NCBI GenBank assembly: GCA_020832465.1 | Contig: JAFIER010000119.1 | Span: forward strand, 18,653 to 82,652 | Direction of reading: 5' to 3' | DNA length: 64,000 nucleotides | DNA from: Bernardetiaceae bacterium | GTDB lineage: Bacteria > Bacteroidota > Bacteroidia > Cytophagales > Bernardetiaceae | Shown: positions 35,868 through 44,441 of the stretch, piece by piece | How positions within the stretch are numbered: position 1 is the stretch's first letter | Layout: each line of letters begins with the position of its first letter | Position numbers and translations under genes: made by a program | Notes under the pieces: model-generated | Databases searched by the model: none | Told to the model about the DNA's origin: nothing | What the model saw: the letters and a program-made list of their open reading frames with translations, nothing else

Positions 35868-36554
35868 CTATTCGCAGTCTTTGTTGAGCTGCGCTGTGAT
35901 GCGTACCTCTACTTGCGGCCATAGTTTGCTTATTCCGTCAGCACCTTTATGCAAATCATCGCAAACTTCATTGAGTTTGTTCAAAGCGGGCATAGCGTCC
36001 CAAATGCTTACGTCCATTTCCCCTTTGATTTCGATTTTGCCGTTGTCGTCAATCGTATATTTTACGGGTAGCTCTTTTTCCTGCTCATTCATAATAAAGC
36101 TAATAATACCTTCACCAGATTTTGCATCGCCATCAATACTTTTAAAAGAGCCTTTCATGGCTTCTGTATTGCTCAAAGTACCGAAAAAATGCTGTCTTAT
36201 TTTGCCATCTCGGTCGGGGTCGTTAGAGTCCACACTAGCTACGGGGATTTCGAAGCTTGCATTTTTGAGTAGCTCTATTGGATTTTCAGCCTGCTCCGTG
36301 GTTTGGATTTTTACATCTCTAAACTGCCCACTTACGCCTGTTTTTTCTGTAAATTTAAAAGCAGTCCAACTTACTTTGACATCGCCATTGTTGTAGCTAT
36401 ACATGCATTTTTCGGCAGTCTGTTCGCCTTCTTGTGAAGTTTCAGTATCCTCTGATGATGCCGAGCTATCTTCAGCTTTTTGCTCTGCACCTCCGCAGGC
36501 TACAAAAAAGAATGATAGAATAGTTATCCAAAGCACATTTTTTAATGTTGTCAT
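35868..36554 (-). CDS. YceI-family lipoprotein
   Basis: 228 residues. The N-terminus carries a lipoprotein signal (LSFFFVACGGAEQ, Cys about 20) and an acidic linker rich in Ser and Glu. The rest is a YceI-type lipocalin-like barrel: NGDVKVSWTAFKFTEKTGVSGQFRDV, IPVASVDSNDPDRDGKIRQHFFG, GSFKSIDGDA. Other YceI proteins bind isoprenoid-like lipids in the periplasm. The lipid anchor suggests an outer-membrane or periplasmic site. Confidence 0.87.
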   Translation of the reverse strand: MTTLKNVLWITILSFFFVACGGAEQKAEDSSASSEDTETSQEGEQTAEKCMYSYNNGDVKVSWTAFKFTEKTGVSGQFRDVKIQTTEQAENPIELLKNASFEIPVASVDSNDPDRDGKIRQHFFGTLSNTEAMKGSFKSIDGDAKSGEGIISFIMNEQEKELPVKYTIDDNGKIEIKGEMDVSIWDAMPALNKLNEVCDDLHKGADGISKLWPQVEVRITAQLNKDCE

Positions 36555-36709
36555 AATTTGTTTTTGTGTTTGTAAAAGTTTGAAAATAGTAAATTCTTAA
36601 CGAGTTACTACAAATATAACTTTTGATACGCTAAAAAGTTAGTAAAATGTGTCTAAATCTTTAGGAATAGTTTTGTGAGGCGTGCATAGTTTTTCAAAAA
36701 AGATAGCAC

Positions 36710-37144
36710 TTACCCCCATGTTATCTTCTTGATTTTGAGCAAGCAAACTACCCAAAGCACAAGCGCAAGTGGCATAAAAATAGCAAAACTGACTTTATCC
36801 TGCCAAAGACAGGCAGGATTATAACCAAGCGGTGCTTTCAAAGGGTCGCCTTTTAAGTGTGTAAAAAAAATACTATCCCCTTGATTATGCCTCGCACTTA
36901 TATCAGGCACAGCTATGGTAGTAGCTATTTGATAATAACTACTATCGTATAAATAGGTAAGAAATACCTGCTGCGAATGTTTTCCCGATAAGCCTATAAG
37001 CTTAACTGCGGCTTTGCCTGTTTCCAAATCATATATTAGCTCTCTGCCAACATAATTTCTGGTCATAAAAAAATACATCATAAGCGGCGCTAATATGATA
37101 ACTAAGACACAAGCAAGCACTTTGATTTGTTTTTTGTTATTCAT
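36710..37144 (-). CDS. Two-helix membrane protein, DUF3592-like
   Basis: 144 residues. Membrane helices near both ends (VLACVLVIILAPLMMYFFM and FAIFMPLALVLWVVCLL) enclose an extracytoplasmic beta-rich domain with YDSSYYQIATTIAVPDI and RHNQGDSIFFTHL. The topology and the domain resemble DUF3592 proteins, but the match is weak. The gene starts 8 bases after the cotransporter gene ends, so they probably form an operon. Confidence 0.55.
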   Translation of the reverse strand: MNNKKQIKVLACVLVIILAPLMMYFFMTRNYVGRELIYDLETGKAAVKLIGLSGKHSQQVFLTYLYDSSYYQIATTIAVPDISARHNQGDSIFFTHLKGDPLKAPLGYNPACLWQDKVSFAIFMPLALVLWVVCLLKIKKITWG

Positions 37145-37152
37145 AGTTATCC

Positions 37153-38094
37153 TTATTTTGCACTATTTTCAGAATTTGTTTTTTCTTTTGTCAGAAAACG
37201 AGCTACTGGTGTAAGTAATGCTAAGGCAAAAAAGGATACAACAAGATTGAATATTAGATGCCCTATGGCTACTTGGTAGTCTAATGATGTATCAATTTGC
37301 TCGATTAATCTTATAAAAAAAGGGGTAACAGGAATAAAAACAAGCAATCCTAAAACATTGAAAATCAGGTTAGCTACCGCCGCTCTTTTGGCATTGCGCG
37401 AGAGCGAAAGTGAAGCCAAAAGTGCAGTACTTGTCGTACCCAAATTTGAACCTACCACAATAGCTATAGCACCTGTAAGCCCTAATAAACCTTGTGAAGA
37501 CAATATAATCGTAAGCCCCGTAGTTACAGAACTCGATTGCACAACAGCTGTAATAACTGTACCTGCAATGATGCCTATAGCAATATGATCGGCACGACCG
37601 AGCCAAGATACAAATTCTGGATTATCGCTCAAAGGTTTTAGTGCAATGCTTATCTGTTGCAAGCTAAAAAGTATCAAACCTAAATAAAAAATAGATTTGC
37701 CTACAAGCTGTACTCTAAAAGGAATAATACTCACTACAGTACCTAAGATAAGCAAAATACTACCTAAATTATCAAGTTTGAAAGCGACAAGCCAAGCAGT
37801 AAATGTAGTACCCAAATTTGCACCTATCAAAATTGAGAGGCTATTATAAAAACTAATGACACCAGAATCTACAAGCGCTACAGTAATAGAACTCACAGCA
37901 CTACTCGATTGAATGATTGCTGTTATCAATGCACCGAGTAAAAAACCTTGTAAACGATTTTTCGTAATTTTAGTAAGCCAAACATTGAGTTTATCGGCCC
38001 CCAGCTCTTGCAACTCTTTCGAGAAACCTCGCAAACTAAATAAAAAAAGTGTTATCGCAGCCACAGCCGTAATAGCAGTATTAAATAGGCTCAT
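37153..38094 (-). CDS. Na/Pi-cotransporter family protein
   Basis: From MSLFNTAITAVAA (38092-38094), about 313 residues with nine or so membrane helices. The inverted-repeat family signature is clear: TAIIQSSSAVSSITVALV and TAVVQSSSVTTGLTIILS, each with the QSSS substrate motif, plus SILIGANLGTTFTAWL and AIVVGSNLGTTSTALL. The family imports phosphate with Na+. It lacks the C-terminal PhoU domain seen in NptA/YjbB types. An in-frame ATG upstream at 38145 is less likely as the start. Confidence 0.88.
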   Translation of the reverse strand: MSLFNTAITAVAAITLFLFSLRGFSKELQELGADKLNVWLTKITKNRLQGFLLGALITAIIQSSSAVSSITVALVDSGVISFYNSLSILIGANLGTTFTAWLVAFKLDNLGSILLILGTVVSIIPFRVQLVGKSIFYLGLILFSLQQISIALKPLSDNPEFVSWLGRADHIAIGIIAGTVITAVVQSSSVTTGLTIILSSQGLLGLTGAIAIVVGSNLGTTSTALLASLSLSRNAKRAAVANLIFNVLGLLVFIPVTPFFIRLIEQIDTSLDYQVAIGHLIFNLVVSFFALALLTPVARFLTKEKTNSENSAK

Positions 38095-38211
38095 CAGGAT
38101 TGCGTTTGAATGTAAGGATTTTTTATTAAAAATTTGTTTGCACAAATATAAAGCATATTTTTGGTAGTTTCCAAAGTCTGTAGTTCAAAAAGTCTTTGAG
38201 TCAGTAAAAAT

Positions 38212-38325
38212 GGGTGTACGACAACTTTGCTAAATTAGCTCCGAAATAACATTTCTGACAGAAATCTTATTTATATAACTCACTAAGCATCAATAATTAA
38301 CAGTTTTCGAAAAACTGTTATTGCT
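38212..38325. repeat. MITE-like repeat, right end replaced
   Basis: Left terminus GGGTGTACGACAACTTTGC, then an AACATTTCTGACAGAAAT hairpin. The right terminus is missing; a second hairpin AACAGTTTTCGAAAAACTGTT (38298-38320) follows. Confidence 0.66.
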
Positions 38326-38420
38326 GGCTAGCGGATATATACTCCTATACGTTTTGGCATTATTTTTATACTTTGTAAGTAGAAATCACATTATCCTTAT
38401 CTCTAAATACAATAATTAGC

Positions 38421-38822
38421 ATGCAAAAATTCAATTTTATTTTCATTAAAGCTTTCTTTTTCAGCATTTTCATATTGCTTTTAAGCAGCTGTGATAGCGA
38501 GCTTTTTGCACCTGATGACTCTACTAATGATAACTTTGTAGAATACGGCATCGCTTCCTACTACGCCGATTTATACGAAGGCAGGCCTACGGCAAGTGGT
38601 GAAATATTTAGACAAGATTTGATGACGGCAGCCCATAAAACACTCCCTTTTGGTACGATGCTCACCGTTACAAATCTTGCTAACGGCAAAAGTATTCGTG
38701 TGCGCGTCAATGATAGGGGTCCCTTTGTAGCAGGGCGGATTATTGATTTGACAAGAAAAGGGGCAGAGGAGTTAGATTTTATTCGGCAGGGGCTTACTGA
38801 TGTCAGGATTGAAGCGGATTAG
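38421..38822 (+). CDS. rlpA: RlpA-family septal lytic transglycosylase-like lipoprotein
   Basis: 133 residues. A lipoprotein signal (FILLLSSCDSELF, Cys about 20) precedes one double-psi beta-barrel domain: GIASYYADLYEGRPTASGEIF, TAAHKTLPFGTMLTVTN and RVNDRGPFVAGRIIDLT with the catalytic Asp. Relatives cleave denuded glycan strands at division septa. It is short, because the C-terminal SPOR domain of the long form is absent. Probably anchored on the inner face of the outer membrane. Confidence 0.88.
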   Translation: MQKFNFIFIKAFFFSIFILLLSSCDSELFAPDDSTNDNFVEYGIASYYADLYEGRPTASGEIFRQDLMTAAHKTLPFGTMLTVTNLANGKSIRVRVNDRGPFVAGRIIDLTRKGAEELDFIRQGLTDVRIEAD

Positions 38823-38845
38823 CAGTCGCTATCTCGTACACATTA

Positions 38846-38887
38846 TTTTTGCATATCGTGGATTTTGCAACCCCCAGGCTATGCAAA
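38846..38887. repeat. Type-2 palindrome, degenerate
   Basis: TTTTTGCATATCGTGG and GGCTATGCAAAAATGAGC are diverged arms of the palindrome at 2979-3048. Adjacent to the AACATTTCT-type hairpin at 38897. Confidence 0.55.
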
Positions 38888-38896
38888 AATGAGCTT

Positions 38897-38931
38897 AGAA
38901 ATAGCAATTCTCAAAGAAATGTTATTTCTGG
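38897..38931. repeat. Hairpin repeat, AGAAATA type
   Basis: AGAAATAGCAATTCT pairs with AGAAATGTTATTTCT around CAA. It follows the type-2 palindrome directly; the same order of two repeat types is mirrored at 41471-41558. Confidence 0.6.
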
Positions 38932-38965
38932 ATAGCGAATGTCTGGTAGTATGAGTTGCTATAAA

Positions 38966-39012
38966 AAAAGTTAGAAGTAAGATTTCCAAGCGCAACCTTA
39001 CTTCTAACTTTA
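38966..39012 (-). terminator. Terminator of acs
   Basis: AAAGTTAGAAGTAAG pairs with CTTACTTCTAACTTT around 15 bases. On the acs strand the stem is followed by a T-run. It lies 26 bases past the acs stop. Confidence 0.82.
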
Positions 39013-39037
39013 CTTTTATCGAACTAACTTTCAAAGT

Positions 39038-40933
39038 TTATACGCCCGCCTTTTCTTTGATTTCTTCTACGACTGTAGGGTCAATCAAAGTAGAGGTATC
39101 ACCGAGTTGGTCTGTTGCACCTTCGGCAATTTTGCGTAAAATACGTCTCATAATTTTGCCGGAACGCGTTTTGGGCAACCCACTTACCATCAAAACTTTA
39201 TCTGGTTTAGCAATCGGACCGATAACGCGCGATACAGTAGCTATAATTTCTTTGAGCATTGTATCATTATCTTTTCCACTATTTTCATCACAGATTACAA
39301 AAGCATAAATGCCCTGTCCTTTGATTTCGTGTGGGTATCCAACTACTGCGGATTCTATCACGCTTTCGTTCATATTGATAGCATCTTCGACTTCTGCAGT
39401 GCCTATGCGGTGTCCAGAAACGTTGATAACATCATCTACACGTCCGAGTATGCGGTAGTAACCATCTTCATCTCTTCGGCAACCGTCTCCGGTGAAATAG
39501 TATCCTGCGTATGTAGAGAAATAGACTTGCTTGCATCGTTCGTGGTCGCCATAAGTGGTGCGTATCATAGATGGCCATGGGAATTTGATGCAAAGATTTC
39601 CTTGTACGTTATTTCCTTCGAGCTCATTTCCATCTTGATCTAAAAGTACGGGTTGCACACCAGGTAGCGGCAGTGTGGCATAAGTAGGCTTCGTAGGAGT
39701 AACTCCCGCTAATGGAGAGATCATAATTCCACCTGTTTCGGTTTGCCACCAAGTATCTACGATAGGGCATCGTCTTTTTCCGATGTGTTCATGATACCAA
39801 TCCCAAGCTTCTTCGTTGATAGGTTCTCCTACCGTACCGAGGACGCGAAGCGAGCTAAGGTCGTATTTATTGACAAATTCTAAACCTTTAGCTTGCAAAG
39901 CTCGTATCGCCGTAGGTGCAGTATAGAATGTATTGACTTTGTATTTATCTACAATTTCCCAGAAACGCCCAGCATCGGGGAAAGTTGGTACACCTTCAAA
40001 CATAACAGTAGTTGCGCCAGCGAGTAGCGGTCCGTACACGATGTAAGAGTGCCCTGTAATCCAGCCAATATCAGCGGTACACCAATAGACATCGCCCTCT
40101 TCGTATTGGAATACATTAGAGAATGAGTATTGGCTATACACCATATATCCACCTCCATGATGTACAACTCCCTTAGGTTTGCCTGTAGAGCCGGAGGTAT
40201 AAAGGATAAACAAGGGATCTTCGGAGTCCATGACTTCTGCTTGACAGGTTTTTTCAGCTTTGCTTACTTCGTCGTGCCACCAGCAATCTCTTCCTTCTTG
40301 CATCGTAACTTTGGCTTCTGTTCGCTTCAAGACAATACAGCTTGTAATTGAAGTACAGTTTTCTAAGGCTTCATCAACGACATCTTTGACGGGGATATTT
40401 TTATTACCTCTGTAGTTTCCGTCAGATGTAATAACAACTTTAGCTTGTGCGTCATTGATACGGTCTGCTAATGCTGATGAGGAGAAACCAGCAAATACAA
40501 TAGAATGTATAGCACCTACACGTGCGCATGCAAGCATAGCAATAGCCAACTCGGGCACCATAGGCATATAAAGACATACTCTGTCTCCTTTTTGTACGCC
40601 TTTACTTTTTAGCACGTTCGAGAACTCACATACTTTTTCGTGGAGCTGGCGATAAGTGAGCTCCACTTCGTTTTCGGAGGGGTCGTTGGGTTCCCAAATA
40701 ATAGCTACTTGGTCTGCTTTGTTGAGTAGGTGTCTGTCAAGGCAGTTTTCGGTGATATTAAATTTAGCACCTTTAAACCATTCTGCTTTGTAGTCGTGGA
40801 AGTCCCACTCGAGGACTTTGTCCCATTTTTTTTGCCATAGAAAACGTTCTGCGACGTTGCTCCAGAAATTTTCAGGATTTTCTACGCTTTGGCGATAGGC
40901 TGTTGTGTAATCGTTTAATGTTCGGATTCGCAT
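39038..40933 (-). CDS. acs: Acetyl-CoA synthetase
   Basis: Makes acetyl-CoA from acetate, ATP and CoA through an acetyl-AMP intermediate. From [16 protein letters not shown] (40931-40933) the protein has 631 residues, a typical length. The adenylate motif [23 protein letters not shown], the [17 protein letters not shown] and [16 protein letters not shown] blocks, and the C-terminal [19 protein letters not shown] with the regulatory Lys all match AcsA. The longer in-frame start at 41011 has no family support. Single gene with its own terminator. Confidence 0.96.
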   Translation of the reverse strand: MRIRTLNDYTTAYRQSVENPENFWSNVAERFLWQKKWDKVLEWDFHDYKAEWFKGAKFNITENCLDRHLLNKADQVAIIWEPNDPSENEVELTYRQLHEKVCEFSNVLKSKGVQKGDRVCLYMPMVPELAIAMLACARVGAIHSIVFAGFSSSALADRINDAQAKVVITSDGNYRGNKNIPVKDVVDEALENCTSITSCIVLKRTEAKVTMQEGRDCWWHDEVSKAEKTCQAEVMDSEDPLFILYTSGSTGKPKGVVHHGGGYMVYSQYSFSNVFQYEEGDVYWCTADIGWITGHSYIVYGPLLAGATTVMFEGVPTFPDAGRFWEIVDKYKVNTFYTAPTAIRALQAKGLEFVNKYDLSSLRVLGTVGEPINEEAWDWYHEHIGKRRCPIVDTWWQTETGGIMISPLAGVTPTKPTYATLPLPGVQPVLLDQDGNELEGNNVQGNLCIKFPWPSMIRTTYGDHERCKQVYFSTYAGYYFTGDGCRRDEDGYYRILGRVDDVINVSGHRIGTAEVEDAINMNESVIESAVVGYPHEIKGQGIYAFVICDENSGKDNDTMLKEIIATVSRVIGPIAKPDKVLMVSGLPKTRSGKIMRRILRKIAEGATDQLGDTSTLIDPTVVEEIKEKAGV

Positions 40934-41011
40934 GAAAATTGAAGTTTGATTGGGATAAATTATTGATGTATTGAAATAAGAAATCGAAACGCTTGCGGTG
41001 TTTTGATGCAA

Positions 41012-41627
41012 GTATTTAGACTTGTAACGATATATTTTAATAGGTACATAACAAAATAACGATTTTTTTAGCTAAAATGCAATAGATATATAAAATTTTA
41101 TTTGTTTTTTTTATTGTAAGACCTTTTTTGTGCGAAGTGCATCTATACAAAATCAGAATAAAATCAAAAAATATTGATTTTTCAAAAACATAATTTTGCA
41201 AAATCGCATTTTTATAGTTACATATATTGATTTATCTATCTAAACACCAATAATATGATTTTTGTCATAAAATGCTATTTTTTTGCTTTTGTCATAATAA
41301 ATCAAAACTTTTAAGACTATCATTTGCTAAGTTGCATAAAAAGCAGTAATTTTGGCATTGTAAAATTTAAGTAGCTTAAACCAAGACATAAATTTATCGC
41401 TGTTTAGTAGTAATTCATACTATATAGTATTATAGTATTCAGCACCATACTACTTAGACATTTTCTATCCAGAAATAATAATTCTCAAAGAAATGTTATT
41501 TCTAAGTCCATTTTTCCATAGCTTGGGGGAATTTCAAACCTTAAGCTATAGAAAAATTTATAATAGCAGGGTATTAAATCATACCCCACTCCTTATTCTC
41601 AAGTAATATTTTTTTATATTGACACTA
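41012..41627. other. Long AT-rich intergenic region with repeats
   Basis: A 600-base gap between divergent acs and DUF2490 genes. The left 450 bases are very AT-rich with no reading frame, RNA gene or palindrome that I can support. The right end holds the hairpin at 41471 and a degraded type-2 palindrome at 41509. Confidence 0.6.
41471..41558. repeat. Hairpin repeat joined to a type-2 palindrome
   Basis: AGAAATAATAATTCT / AGAAATGTTATTTCT around CAA (41471-41503), then CATTTTTCCATAGCTTGGGG ... AAGCTATAGAAAAAT (41509-41558). The same two elements occur side by side at 38846-38931 in reverse order, suggesting that they move or act together. Confidence 0.6.
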
Positions 41628-42455
41628 ATGAAGACTTACTTAAAAATAGCTATTTTCTGCTCATTTTGCTTGATATTTACAGCACTGCATACGTGCAATG
41701 TATATAGACAGCAAACAGGTTCGGTAACTAATCTTACGGAAACTGGAAATTGGAACGGACTTTACCTTAAGGTAAAATTGAGTGATAAATTTGGATATTA
41801 CGGCGAGCATCACTACCGCCGGCGTAATAGTCAAGATAATCTATATGATTTTGTAGGTCGTATGCGACAGGTATATAACCGTGCGGGTTTGAATATTTTT
41901 TTTAATCCTTATTTTGAAGCGGTTATAGGTCCTACCTTAGTATTTAATTTTACACCTCGTCCGGGCGATGAGGGCTTTGAAAAAGTAACGCTCGAGCCCC
42001 GTATATGGCATCAATGGCTTTTTATTATGCCTCCTATGGGACGCTTTAAAGTATATCATCAATTTCGCTTTGAGCATCGCTGGAAACGCGATAACAATGT
42101 AGGTGCAGAGCACGATTATACCGACCGATACCGTTATAAGCTATTTGCTTATATATCTATAAATAAGAAAAAAATTGAAGAAAAAACACTTTTTTTCTCG
42201 CCAAGTGCAGAAATTTTCTTACATTCGGGAAAATCCATTGTATATCACCCTTTCGAGGATTTTCGTATTTATAATGGTATAGGTTATGTATTTAACGAAA
42301 AAATTACGTTCTTTGGGGGACACATGTGGACTTTAGGTCAAGACCCTTCTGGTTTTGAGTACTCTATGAATCATATTATAAGACTCAATATTTTTGTAGG
42401 CTTAGATGCACGCCCTATCGACAGGCGAATGCCTAACATCAATATAGGCTATTAG
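41628..42455 (+). CDS. DUF2490 outer-membrane-type protein (first copy)
   Basis: About 275 residues from MKTYLKIAIFCSF (41628). A signal peptide ends near residue 20, though LHTCNVYRQ is not a clean lipobox. The mature part is a chain of amphipathic beta strands rich in aromatics and Arg: YGEHHYRRRNSQDN, GLNIFFNPYFEAVIG, RIWHQWLFIMPP, QFRFEHRWKRD. This is DUF2490, a family of predicted small outer-membrane barrels. A second member lies at the end of this cluster (46576-47382). Function is not known. Confidence 0.77.
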   Translation: MKTYLKIAIFCSFCLIFTALHTCNVYRQQTGSVTNLTETGNWNGLYLKVKLSDKFGYYGEHHYRRRNSQDNLYDFVGRMRQVYNRAGLNIFFNPYFEAVIGPTLVFNFTPRPGDEGFEKVTLEPRIWHQWLFIMPPMGRFKVYHQFRFEHRWKRDNNVGAEHDYTDRYRYKLFAYISINKKKIEEKTLFFSPSAEIFLHSGKSIVYHPFEDFRIYNGIGYVFNEKITFFGGHMWTLGQDPSGFEYSMNHIIRLNIFVGLDARPIDRRMPNINIGY

Positions 42456-42491
42456 TAGTAGCCTATTCTATTTATCAAACTATACCGAACT

Positions 42492-43424
42492 ATGCCTGAC
42501 AAGACAAATCTAATTAAAAATACGTCTCTCGTTGTTTTATTAATTACAACGCTGTTGCTCTCTTTTTTATTATTTGATGCACACAAAAAACATCAAATAG
42601 AACGACTTAATCTTAAGTCCGAAACAGAAAAGAACCTTGAGCATCTTGAACAAAAATTTGTAGATAGTCTCAAATACTATCAAGCATTAGAAGATGCCAC
42701 TCACGCCTTTTTTGAAAAGGACTATAACAAAGCCTTGATACTGCTTCAAGCAAGCGATAGTCTTTTAAAAGATAGTATCTGGACTTACAGACTCAATCAC
42801 TATATTACACACAAAGATAGTGCGCAAGAAGCCAAACATATCATGAGTTTGAGTAATAATAACTTGCGTATAAAATTGCAAACTACAGAGCAAACCTTAG
42901 CCGAAGTTGAAGAAAAACTTCTCAAAGAAAGACATTTAAAGGATACGCTTGAGATTGTAATGCAAAATATACGAAACAGATACGAACTCGCTGTAAAGAA
43001 AAGCCAAGCCTTAGAAGATACAGTAGCCCTGCTCAAAACTTCTTACGGAGAGCTTAAATTTGCAAATACTAAAGGGCAGCTTGTTACTTACTACGGTGAA
43101 GTCAAAAATGGCAAAGCACATGAATATGGAATTGGCGTTACAGAGGGCATAAGTACCTACGTGGGTAGTTGGAAAAACAACCTCCCCCAGGGCAAAGGTA
43201 AGTACCGCTGGGACAACGGGCATGTTTATCAAGGAGATTTTAATGATGGAAAACGAGAAGGCTTTGGTGTGTACTCTTTTGATACTGGTGAAAAATATGT
43301 AGGCGAGTGGAAAGATGACTTAAGGCACGGCAAAGGTGCTTTTCATTCTAAAGATGGTAGCATACTCTTTGAAGGCTATTGGGTAAAAGATAGATACGAC
43401 AAGCAAGCCAGTGTGCAACGCTAA
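42492..43424 (+). CDS. Membrane-anchored coiled-coil protein with MORN repeats
   Basis: 310 residues. An N-terminal membrane anchor (NTSLVVLLITTLLLSFLLF), then about 170 residues of coiled coil (EQTLAEVEEKLLKERHLKDT), then three to four MORN repeats (YYGEVKNGKAHEYGIG, YVGSWKNNLPQGKGKY, YQGDFNDGKREGFGVY, YVGEWKDDLRHGKGAF). MORN repeats usually bind lipids or proteins. It lies 36 bases after the DUF2490 gene, so the two are likely co-transcribed. Confidence 0.8.
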   Translation: MPDKTNLIKNTSLVVLLITTLLLSFLLFDAHKKHQIERLNLKSETEKNLEHLEQKFVDSLKYYQALEDATHAFFEKDYNKALILLQASDSLLKDSIWTYRLNHYITHKDSAQEAKHIMSLSNNNLRIKLQTTEQTLAEVEEKLLKERHLKDTLEIVMQNIRNRYELAVKKSQALEDTVALLKTSYGELKFANTKGQLVTYYGEVKNGKAHEYGIGVTEGISTYVGSWKNNLPQGKGKYRWDNGHVYQGDFNDGKREGFGVYSFDTGEKYVGEWKDDLRHGKGAFHSKDGSILFEGYWVKDRYDKQASVQR

Positions 43425-43559
43425 ACAAGTAGTCTACAAAAATCATATTAAATAAATAAATATATCACGTTTCTAATGCCTAAGCCCTTTACCAAAGTTG
43501 ATGGCAAACCAAACGTGATAATGTCTAATACTTAAAAACGCAAAATTCAAACTACAAAA

Positions 43560-44387
43560 ATGTTTTACCTCAATTTTTCAGTTTTAATAAAATCAATATC
43601 CTTACTTGGCTTTATAGCCCTACTGATGCTATCGAGTACGAAAAGCCACGCACAGCAAGATAGCCTGCGCATATCCACGCAATATCTCAAATATATACTC
43701 GAGGCTGAATACCGAAATTTAGAAGCAAAAGACGCTACTCCCCAAGCATCAGACGAAAAAAACAAGGATAAAACGGATAGTACCAAACAAAAATTAAGTT
43801 TTAAACTAAGCCCGCTACCCTATATTTTTGATGATGTTATGCTTGTAGGTGGACTCTCGAGTTCTGGTCTTACCTATAGCAAAAATCATCGTAATTTGAG
43901 ACCTACACAAGATTTTCATGTAGGATTAGGTGGCTACTTCCCCGCTTTCAGCAAAGCCAATGTCAATATAGAATTGCATTATGCACAAAGGGGATTCAGT
44001 CATCAACTTAGTGAAACAGCCGTTTTTAGAAAACATTATCTACAAATGCCTATTTTTGTAGCTTTTGAGCTACCTGTTTTTAGAAATATTGATTGGCGCT
44101 TCTTAGTTGGCACACAAGTTTCTACATTGTTGCACTCCAATCAATTATCTGACTATGCCCCAAGCGATTTATCCAATGAAGATAATTTTATTTATAATAC
44201 TGACCAATTTTCAAGATTGCATTACGGAATTGTCTTTGGGGTTAGTTTTGAATACCGCGATTTTTATTTCCGTCTTAGAAACTATATAGGCAATCGTAAA
44301 CTCATCGAAACCGAACGAGGTATGCCTTATGCTCTCAATATTGAATTTGGGCATTTTCTATTCAGGCGTTTTAGATATACCCAATAA
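43560..44387 (+). CDS. PorT-like outer-membrane beta-barrel protein
   Basis: 275 residues. A signal peptide (about 1-31, ending SHAQQ) is followed by a charged linker with KNKDKTDSTK and then barrel-like strands: DDVMLVGGLSSSGLTYS, FHVGLGGYFPAFSKANV, IELHYAQRGFSHQL, IVFGVSFEYRDFYFRLRNY. The pattern, with a final aromatic residue near the C-terminus, is that of the outer-membrane beta-barrel/PorT-like family. A transport or structural role is inferred only. Confidence 0.72.
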   Translation: MFYLNFSVLIKSISLLGFIALLMLSSTKSHAQQDSLRISTQYLKYILEAEYRNLEAKDATPQASDEKNKDKTDSTKQKLSFKLSPLPYIFDDVMLVGGLSSSGLTYSKNHRNLRPTQDFHVGLGGYFPAFSKANVNIELHYAQRGFSHQLSETAVFRKHYLQMPIFVAFELPVFRNIDWRFLVGTQVSTLLHSNQLSDYAPSDLSNEDNFIYNTDQFSRLHYGIVFGVSFEYRDFYFRLRNYIGNRKLIETERGMPYALNIEFGHFLFRRFRYTQ

Positions 44388-44441
44388 AATAAGTTCACAT
44401 ATTCAAGTATTATTGTTCTAATTTTCAAATTTAATAATGTT

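Noticed and set aside
41100..41450. AT-rich stretch as a possible origin or phage attachment site
   Set aside because: No DnaA-box cluster, tRNA end or direct repeat could be seen.
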